Of a stretch of 64,000 nt of DNA, positions 56,030-64,000 are shown one piece after another. Position numbers and translations under genes: made by a program. Origin of the DNA: Phyto melanocephala. Lineage: Eukaryota > Arthropoda > Insecta > Diptera > Rhinophoridae. The notes beneath the pieces are model-generated. The model was given only the letters and a program-made list of their open reading frames with translations. It did no database searches and was not told where the DNA came from. Position 1 is the first letter of the stretch, and every line of letters starts with the position of its first letter. The DNA lies in NCBI GenBank assembly GCA_941918925.1, contig OW799234.1:115915128-115979127 (forward strand), given 5' to 3'.

Positions 56030-56790
56030 TCCGAGTTTTAAAATTGTAAACTCATTTATTCAGATAAAGTAGAAATTACTCTAAAAATCATTTTCAAAGA
56101 CAACTTGGATTAGTAGTACCTGATTTCAGAATTCTATGTATATTTCAAAACACAAAAAGTACAAAAGTGACATAAAAATAAGAGAAAGTAATAATTGGAG
56201 TCTCATCCCGGATAAATAGTCACTAATTTAAAGAATCTATGCTTAAAAACGTTAAAGATACAATAAAAATGCTTTCTATGTCGCCGATAACATTCTTGTT
56301 CTCAATTTGAAATAATAGTCCCTAATTTATAAATTTTACTTTCATTAACGTAGCAAATACAAAAAGTACTTTTAGAATGATAATTACAAATTTCGAAGTT
56401 GTGGCTATATAAACGTAGAAGAGAAATAAATTGCCATTAATTTACGAAAAATTTGCGATTGGATTGCCAATATCATTTTCATTCTCAACTGGAATAATTA
56501 TTCCCTAATTTAAAAATTCTATCTTTAAAAACTTAGAAAATATAAAAAGAGCAATAAAAACCTAAAAAAGTTCCTTTTTGGTTGCCGATTTTCTTGATTC
56601 CTAAACCTAAAAAATACATAAAGTACCAAAGTATGCGATATCGTACCTTTTTGGTTGACAAAAGATTTTACTCTCACCTCAGATCAATAGTTTCTAATAT
56701 CGAAATTCAAAATCATGATATAAAAAAAGTACCACAAAAAAGTGAAAACTACCTTTTTGTGTTTACCGTATTAATGTGAAAATTACAAAT
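56030..56790. repeat. Degenerate satellite-like repeats
   Basis: A module of about 100-170 bp recurs roughly five times. It consists of TAGT(C/A)CCTAATTT, then AATTCTA, TTAAAAAC, AATACAAAAAGTAC and CCTTTTTGGTTGCCGAT, at about 56,110, 56,215, 56,325, 56,500 and 56,690. Units have diverged strongly and spacing varies. The AAAAGTACC...CCTTTTTGG motif is one I associate with dispersed repeats of calyptrate flies, but I cannot verify this. Confidence 0.6.
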
Positions 56791-56966
56791 AAAAACTTTT
56801 TTAATATATGTGACCCTCTCCAAGAAATGGGACCTATTGTGTCGTGAAACGGGTTTGGTCTTAAGAGTGGATTATGGAACCTAAAAGGGTGTACCATAAG
56901 ATGAAATAAGTTAGATTTCTGATAAAAATTTATTTACCCCATAAAACGTTGTTGCGTCGGTTACTG

Positions 56967-58142
56967 CACAGAGAAAACAGATTCGTTGTGGCAACCGAAT
57001 TTGTTGCCAATCGAATTCATTCGGTTCCACGTACTATCTCTCAATTCGTTTATAATAACTGAAAATTTTCTTTCTTAGCATCGAAAAAAAACTGTATTTG
57101 TTTCCAATTATATGATTGATGCAACTGAATTAAAATATTTAATTAGTGTTACCAAAAGAATAATTAGTCATCATTATCAGTTCTTCATTTGACCCAGGCA
57201 AATAAAAAATAGAAAACATTTTTTTAATTATTTCTTAATATTTTTATTTAATAATATAAAAACATATTATACATCCATATGTATAAATATCTACATACAC
57301 ACACATGTGTATATGAATACATTTAACTTCTAAAATAAAACTAAAAATACATATAAAATATTATTTTGATCTTCGTTTTGGTTGTGGTTTTTATGTATAT
57401 TTAGTGGATTCAAAGCATTTTGCATCCCGGTGCAGCACCACTAAGTATGTTATTATGTATCTCGAACATTTCCGCATTTAATTCAGCGTTTCTTCGGTTT
57501 CTTACCTTCATTAAAGAGTTTTCCAGCTTGTAGATTTCATCTTGCATCACAAAATAATAATTGACACGTTTTTCTTATATTTGTTTATTAAAAAATTTTT
57601 TTTTTTTCAATAAAATATATTAATTTTGGTTTTAACTTTTGTAAATTTTTCACAATTGACAGAAAATTTAATATTTTTTGAAAGATAATATTTGTATTTA
57701 TTGTTTGTAACAAATATTTATTACATGCAACAGTTTTTCGTTTGTAAACACCAAATACAGCTTAACATTAAGTATTTGTTTACTGTAATCGAATTGTAAT
57801 GATACAAGTAACTAATAATTACTTGCGATAACTAAAATTGCATTTTGGTTTAAAATAAGAGATTGGCATAAATGATTTTTTATTACATGGATTAAGATTT
57901 AGATGTGAACCCTAATACAGATGATTAAATTCGGTTGAGATAAAAGTGATTTAAGTAAAAATCTTATTAATAGGGCTATTTAGTTGGGAGAACTAATATT
58001 AATGTTCTGAGCAAAAAATTTCTAACACTGTTATGTTTTTTCGTTTATAAATGTGTAATATCTGTTCTTTTTACAAATTTTTAATACTTGCAACACTATT
58101 TTTATTGTTTTAACTGTTTTCCAACCAATCTTTTTCCTGTGT
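56967..58142. mobile_element. CACAG-ended DNA element with imperfect TIRs
   Basis: The left end CACAGAGAAAACAGATTCGT and, on the complement of the right, CACAGGAAAAAGATTGGTTG align with two single-base gaps. A subterminal inverted pair GGCAACCGAATTTGTTGCC lies at 56,991. The interior contains the end of a reading frame at 57,410-57,547. No clear target duplication was found. Confidence 0.5.
57410..57547 (-). pseudogene. C-terminal tail of an unidentified transposon protein
   Basis: A 45-codon minus-strand frame starts at ATG 57,547 and ends at TGA 57,410. It reads MQDEIYKLENSLMKVRNRRN followed by AELNAEMFEIHNNILSG. The charged, heptad-like pattern is typical of the C-terminal helix of Myb/SANT-like DNA-binding proteins that accompany some DNA transposons. 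That parallel is from memory. Upstream the frame is closed by TAA about nine codons before the ATG, so the DNA-binding part is lost or lies in another exon. Confidence 0.4.
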
Positions 58143-60330
58143 GTGGGTGCGGCTTAAGAATCAAGTATTGAGATCATAACAAACAGTGCAGCAACAAAAG
58201 CATAGATATTGTCATACTAAAAGCGAAAAAAAATATGTCACCACATAGGCACGACGTCACCAAAGTCGGTACCCAATCTTCACTGACCATACCAAATCGC
58301 TTCTTCCAACTAAAGGTGTGTTTAAATGCGTTTTTCATAAAACTTCATTTTCACACACAAGGTTCCTTTTCTCGGAAAAGGTCACATATTCATATTTAAC
58401 AATAAAGTGAATTTTTGTATAAAATAAATATATTTCAAGAAGTACCAAACTGTTTTCCCGAATTTTCCCTTGTTTTTCCTGTTCCGGATGTGTTTAAATT
58501 TATACTAAATTAAATACTTTTATATGTGGCTTTATTATTCACAAGAGGAACCCACTGTCCAAATTTTATGTCCCAAGCTTTTTCCGTTTAGGCGGTGCTA
58601 TTATGAGTCAGTCAGTTTCACAGAAAGTTTGCTTAATTGATCTATCAATAGAAAATCCCATTTTATAAAAATTTTCATTAATTTTTAATTAGTTAATGAA
58701 TTTTTTTTGACTCGGTTTAGAAAAAGTATAAAGTCTAGCAGTTGATTTTCAATTTCTTATATCCTTGAAATAGAAAGTCTATTAAATGAATATTTAATAA
58801 TTCTTCAACTTAACTTTGATTAATGAATTCTATTCTTTTATAAACTATATATTGGCGTCAGCAAATGAACAGTCTCTGTCTGCACTATTGTCCTTCACAA
58901 AGTCGTTGTTATAAATTCTGTATAAAAAAATAAAAAAACAATTGTCAAATTTAATGACAGTCATTACAGCAGGCACTGGACCATAGAAGGAAGTCAACAA
59001 AAGATTTGTTCCATTATTAATTCGTTCCTTTTTTCTTTATATTTTTTTTAATGAATGTATGGAAAAAACTGACAGTTCGTCAAAAACATTTGAAGAACAT
59101 TAAGAAACAGTTGTGTGTGTGTAAGTTTTTTTTTTTTATCATCAAATAAAATACGAATCAAATGTCCCAGCAGAAAATTATAGGGTATAAGCCCACTTTT
59201 ATCTTTAAATGGGTGTAGGGTAGTTGAAAACGAAAATGAAAACTAATGTGATTTTAGGACAGCGTTGTCATTAGGGATACTGAGGCTTAAATGTGTTTAT
59301 GTGTTCATATGTTCGTGTAGGGATTGTTTCGATTTTGTAATTTAAACAATAGATACTTGTCTTTTTAACATCATACATTATGTTTTTGTTTTGTTGCATG
59401 TTCAGCAACACTCTCCGTTCAGATGTATGTACAGCGGGTTACAAGTGTTACGAAAATTGTGTCATTTTAACAAAACAACATGTGCATTTTGAAGGATTTT
59501 AATAATGATTTTCATTGTCGTTGGATATTTTTTCTATATTTCTTTTCTTCTACAGATATTGACTTTAAGATTATGCCGCCTTCTTTTAAAGAGATTAATA
59601 ATTTGTTCTATCTGTTGTTTTCTTTTTCGTTTTTGTTTTTAGGGTGCTTCAACTATTGAACACGATTTGACATTTTACTGTTGTCCTCACAGTGCCTTTA
59701 CGATTATTATTATTATTTTACCTTTTTTTCTTACTTAATTGTGTGAGCTGTGTGCTTAACAGGTTCTTCAGGTATTTATAAAAGGCTCTTGTAGTTTGGC
59801 TTATAAAAATTCCTTTTTTTAATCCTGTTTAGTTTTGAAGAGCAACAACACACTTAGTATATTTACTTCTTATGATGTATTTGATGTTGACTTAGAATAA
59901 AAAAAAATCAATATTTTTTTTGTGCAGCTTAAACAGTTTGAATGACATTTCAGTTGTGAGGTAGTTGTTATATTTAAGTGTGAAGAAGATACACTGTGCA
60001 AAAAGTAGGAGCAGATTTTGTATACAGAAAATTGTCTGTAAATATTTAATTCATTATAAATTTCGTGTTAGTAGGGACAACATCAAATATTTAATTATTT
60101 TTTAATAGAAAATTTGTTTCAAACTTTTTTGATAACACGAAATTGTATAGATTTTTTTTGTAAAATAAATTTAATGAAATATTTCTATTAGATAACTGTT
60201 TATAACAAATTTATTTTAGCAAAAAAAAAATTTTCTAAATAGAAAATTTTTTAAATGTTTTTGATAGAGAATGATTTATTTAAGTTAATATGTTGTTGAG
60301 TTTAAACTTAACTATATGTGACAGCGCATA
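58143..60330. other. Quiet AT-rich region
   Basis: No repeat family was recognised. A short plus-strand frame starts at ATG 58,235 and runs 27 codons (MSPHRHDVTKVGTQSSLTIP...) to a possible donor AAAG|GTGTGT at 58,315; support is weak. Other features are poly-T runs and TTG/GTTG-rich patches. Confidence 0.35.
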
Positions 60331-60682
60331 GAGAAAGGGACCTAAGGGTAAAAAGAGGTTTTGTTCAGGAGAGTCATTTTAAAGATTAAATGATTTTTCT
60401 ATTTTTTTAAATTGTTCATGAGGAAAAATATAAATTTTTTGTAGTTTCGTAAAATCAAGTTATTTTGTTTATTTAGTAGGGGAAAAATGAAAATAAATAA
60501 ATTTTACCGTTAGGTCCTTTTCTATTTGTGCTTAGAGTCGTCGACTTCACTTTTATAGAACGCGCATATCTCTGGGAGGGAACACTTTTGGGGCATGGGA
60601 TCGGTCTCATTCGATGCTCAAATGTTGTCCACATCAAAAACAAATAAACAAAAATTGTATTTTTACCTTTACGTCCCTTTTT
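60331..60682. mobile_element. Candidate MITE with GGGACC(T)-type ends
   Basis: GAGAAAGGGACCTAAGGGTA at 60,331 is mirrored by TTTTACCTTTACGTCCCTTT ending at about 60,682. A third related segment, TTTTACCGTTAGGTCCTTTT, lies at 60,502-60,521. Inverted ends about 350 bp apart suggest a MITE. Target duplication is not clear. Confidence 0.45.
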
Positions 60683-60913
60683 CAATGCTCTGTCAAATAT
60701 GCATTTTACTTGTGCTTTTGATGTATTATTTAATTTTTTGTTAATGAAAAAATTGGAATTTTTTCTGTTTAAATATACTCTTTACTCGTGAGTATTTTCT
60801 ATATATTTTTTTATAATTATAAAAAAAATATACCAAAACTTTTTTTTTAGTAAAATGTGTCAAATTTTTACATGAAATCAGCTGACGTTGTTTTGAAATA
60901 TAAATTATTTCAA
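60683..60913. other. AT-rich spacer
   Basis: No feature was recognised between the candidate MITE and the family D element. Confidence 0.4.
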
Positions 60914-62902
60914 CACAGAAAATAAATAAATAAATATGAATTTTATTTACGAATTAAACATTATTAATTTAACTTTTTTTTAATTTTGTTCTAATCACTG
61001 ATATAATACTGGTAATTAAAGGAAATTAATAGTTTAATTTGAAAAATTATTGAGAAAAGTATCAATTAAAAAAGCACTAAAAACTTATTAAAATTTCTAA
61101 AATTTTTAAAAATTATTAAATTAGTTTGATCGTATCTATTATTGAAACTTGGAATTTATAAAATTAAATCATTTATTGTATCAGTATTAAAATTATTAAA
61201 CCTGTAAAAAACAAAAAAAAAAAAAAACAAATTATTTATTTTGATCTATTCTTAATATCAATATGAACATACATATCGCACTTGATCAGCGATAGGGACA
61301 TCGCTCGATATATGAAAATTTTTTCTTTTTGAGAAAAATCAACGAATACCATTCATATCTATTAATTTTAAAAACCTCACATTATGCCCTCTACTGTTTC
61401 ATCACGTTGTGACCATTTTCTTAATATTTTACTGACTTTTATTTTATCAAAAAAAAAATTATATTTTATTTTGAGTAAGAGATTATTATTCCGAGTTAAC
61501 AAATGCATCACCAATTTTCATATTAAAGGTATTATTTTGAGTTAACCATTTATTGAAGTAAAAAATTCATTTACCATGGTGTATTTGGTTTTTTAAATTT
61601 TCTTGAAATGCAATGACAAACAGTTTATGGCCTCCTGAGAATAAAAAAGAAATTTTTTTAAATTTTCGAGTTAATATACTATTGTTGATCGATTGCGATA
61701 TTAATATATATTTATACCCTTCACATGTGGTGCACAAGGGTATATATAGCTTTGTCTTTCCGTTTGTAATTTTTACAATTTTCATTTCCGACCCCATAAA
61801 GTATATATTTTCTGAAAGCTTATGAATAGAGGAGTCGATTAAGCCCTGACCGTCTGCCCGTCTGTCCGTGTGTTGGTTAAAATCAACTTTAAGAAGCAAC
61901 TATATGTTCCTCAGATCTCTATATGGTATCAATCTCTTGGAAATATTCAGGAATGAATCGGTATTGAAATTCAGCACAATCGCCCCATAACTTTCTGAGA
62001 TATGAATAAAAAACCACGACCACCTCGTTTTTTTTCACAATTACAACAACAACCTACATACATACTGGTTAAGGTAAACGTTGCATCGAATTCCAGCTGT
62101 GCCAAAAAAATTTTATTTTATTTTATTTAAAATATTATTTTTATTTTATTAATTTATTTTTTTTTTAATTTTTTTTGTGATTTTTTTGTTATTTTTTTAT
62201 TTTTAATATATTTTTTTTTTGTAATTATTTTTTTTTTTATGTTTTTTACATGTATGTACGTATTTTATATGAGATGAATGGTGATACAAACAATTGTTAT
62301 TGCATGACTTCACGTTGTGAAGGGTATATAAGATTCGGCACGGCCGAATATAGCATTGTTACTTGTTTTAATTACATTTCGTTACTTATATAATAATAAT
62401 TTATTATAAGAAATAGAGTTCCACAAGTGCACATGTTATACCATACCAACATCCGGATTTTTAAAAATAATTAGTAGCACCAACGACCTAGATATTATGG
62501 AATATTTACCGGTAAAATGCTTTATCAGACAAAATAAAATATTCAACTAACTTAATAATTATTGACTTTGGACACATTTACAATATGACTGAAACCATTT
62601 ATTATATTTAAAACAGAACATATTTTTACATTTTTGGACTTACCAGAAATTTCTTTTACAGATTGGCCATTATTATTCTGCTTCTTGAGTATCATTTTTA
62701 TTAATTTTATCCTTCGAAATTAAAATTTCCAAAAAATATTTTTAATTTAAATTTTTTTTCAACTGACAAAAATGTCTTGGTTTTTTTAGGTATTTAATAG
62801 CAAATAACAAAATTAAATAAATTGGTAAAAAATTAAATTTTAATTTAATTTAAATCAAAAACCCAATTAATTAAAACAATTTAAGCCATAATTCCTACTG
62901 TG
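60914..62902. mobile_element. CACAG-ended DNA element (family D), copy 2, carrying one HINE
   Basis: This is an inverted copy of 8,670-12,230. The plus-strand left end (CACAGAAAATAAATAAATAA then ATATGAATTTTATTTACGAA) corresponds to the right end of copy 1. The right end (complement CACAGTAGGAATTATGGC) corresponds to its left end. Shared interior blocks include TAACGAAATGTAATTAAAAC and TTTCGAAGGATAAAATTAAT on the complement. A complete family A HINE sits at 61,711-62,367. Confidence 0.65.
61711..62367 (+). mobile_element. HINE (family A), complete unit
   Basis: TTTATACCCTTCACATGTGG start, AAAGTATATATTTTCTG block, a short GTCTGCCCGTCTGTCC microsatellite, a TTTTATTTTATTT core, then GTGAAGGGTATATAAGATTC, a palindrome and ACTTGTT at 62,367. 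Collinear with 11,350-12,126 but with a shorter core. Confidence 0.8.
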
Positions 62903-63680
62903 CAATTACATAAGGTGATAGCGTAAAGGAGAGCAATTTTTGTCTCTCTTTTTTTATGTATGGAGTTTGACAATTTCCGAAGTTGAAATAATTTTTTTAA
63001 GTATGTATTTTGACATTCTCCAGAACACAAAAAAATAGTCAGCTGGGCTTGCACTGCCACCTTGTATAAGTGTACCCTGCTACTGTGTAGTGAAAATTTT
63101 CGTAGTCAAAAATAAAATGACTACCTTATTGTGTGTATGACAGATAGATAAATGGAGCGCTAAGCCACAATACATCCCGGCTGTTTTATTTTTGAATTTA
63201 AGCGAATTACAATACGGGCATTTCTTACCCATACCATCAATTCCCACTTTAGAATAAATGTTAATTATATCATTATATTTTATATTAATGAATTGGATGT
63301 AAATGCTTGATGTGCTTATTGGCGTTGTTAATCAATTACGAATCGACATGCTTGGCTTTGCTCTGATCGTCTTTGTTGTTTCTCTTCAGTTTGTGATTGT
63401 AATTTACGAAATTACGCCATGTTTACACGAACATCTTTATTATCCAGTTGGATTTGGTCATCTGTTCTGATGTCAGTAGATTTAATTGTTCGACTGGCCA
63501 AATCAATCCTTTGCATCTTGCTCTATTTATTATTCACTGTACAAAACACAAAAATTGATAAATTAATGCTAGAAAACTGTAATGTATTTATTATTATACC
63601 AACTTTTTCACAATTATAAAAGAAATACGTATATATTTATTAAATCGGTTATATGGATGTAGTTAGGAAATAAAATTTAC
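62903..63680. other. Unassigned region
   Basis: It is AT-rich, and no transposon or gene was recognised. The patch 63,340-63,420 is less AT-rich but shows no long open frame. Confidence 0.4.
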
Positions 63681-63773
63681 TTTATACAGATGTGGAAATT
63701 CCTTCTTTTGTTTGGCTTCAAACCGTCCCGAATGTCCTCCGAAGACTTTGCCAAAGAGTCGTAGCCATTTGAT
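63681..63773 (-). CDS. Candidate internal coding exon of a host gene
   Basis: On the minus strand a 93-bp segment, exactly 31 codons, is open. It lies between a plausible acceptor (TTTTTCTTAGCCTAAACCTC then AG, ending at 63,774) and a donor (AAA|GTAAAT at 63,681/63,680). It encodes IKWLRLFGKVFGGHSGRFEA followed by KQKKEFPHLYK. The composition (W, H, G, P, balanced charge) and phase-0 length are what a real exon would show in DNA where random frames are full of stops. I do not recognise the protein. If real, the gene continues left on the minus strand through the quiet 43-63 kb region. Confidence 0.35.
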
Positions 63774-64000
63774 CTGAGGTTTAGGCTAAGAAAAACCATG
63801 TTTACGACGTTCATATTATATTCCCTATAACAATATATGGTTGGCAAAAATAAGTAATATTTATTTTCATTTTATTTAATCATATACTCTGTTTGAATTT
63901 TATTGTTTAATGTTTACCTTTCGTAAAAATTTTAATATGGTTGTCCTTAAAAAATAGTATGAGTTAAAAAATTATCATGACAAAAATAGTATAATTTCTT
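63774..64000. other. Unassigned end of window
   Basis: AT-rich, with nothing recognised beyond the acceptor-like site noted for the neighbouring candidate exon. Confidence 0.4.

Noticed and set aside
60473..60685. 70-codon minus-strand frame in the candidate MITE
   Set aside because: It spans the repeated GGGACC/GGTAAAA motifs in both orientations and has no protein resemblance.

Overview
The window looks like repeat-rich nuclear DNA from a higher fly (Diptera: Brachycera). It is strongly AT-rich by eye and crowded with copies of elements laid out like Drosophila INE-1/DINE-1 (non-autonomous Helentrons, HINEs). Their marks are a TATACCC subterminal start, an AAAGTATATA block, a GTCC/GTCTGTCC microsatellite, GCCCAC-rich cores, a hairpin near ATTCGGC...GCCGAAT, and a CTTGTT end. 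The exact repeat flavours suggest a calyptrate fly (blowfly or housefly type), but that is inference. No rRNA, tRNA, CRISPR or bacterial operon was seen.

Only one intact protein gene is evident: an intronless secreted trypsin-like serine protease at 16,952-17,728. Nearly everything else recognisable is mobile DNA or its debris. At 0-25 kb there are decayed non-LTR retrotransposon copies (60-2,012 and 18,790-22,270), a probable solo LTR split by a CACAG-ended DNA transposon (3,816-7,252), and a PIF/Harbinger-like MITE with a visible empty-site paralogue (7,836-8,148). The same stretch holds a nest of HINEs inside another CACAG-ended element (8,670-12,230), a hAT transposase C-terminus (12,360-13,046), and a HINE that itself carries a mariner-like MITE (14,094-16,850).

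At 25-43 kb there are further HINEs, two Helitron-like 3' ends (about 33.3-33.5 kb), and a 3.5-kb element with 653-bp terminal inverted repeats. That element carries a broken DDE-like transposase gene with one intron and an antisense copy of its own catalytic segment (33,615-37,126). Next comes a foldback-like Mutator element with modular terminal repeats and two convergent coding remnants (38,446-39,858). At 41.7 and 49.5 kb there are mariner-like transposase remnants.

At 43-64 kb the DNA is quieter and could be long introns or intergenic DNA of a host gene. Weak exon candidates are at 48,279-48,397 and 63,681-63,773 (both minus strand). The region also holds a hAT-like MITE (46,035-46,824), a GC-richer 0.7-kb insertion between 14-bp direct repeats (53,519-54,252), degenerate satellite-like repeats (56,030-56,790), and three more TIR elements.

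The genes do not form a pathway. The main biological story is layered transposon nesting, which allows relative dating of insertions, plus two structurally unusual foldback-type DNA transposons.
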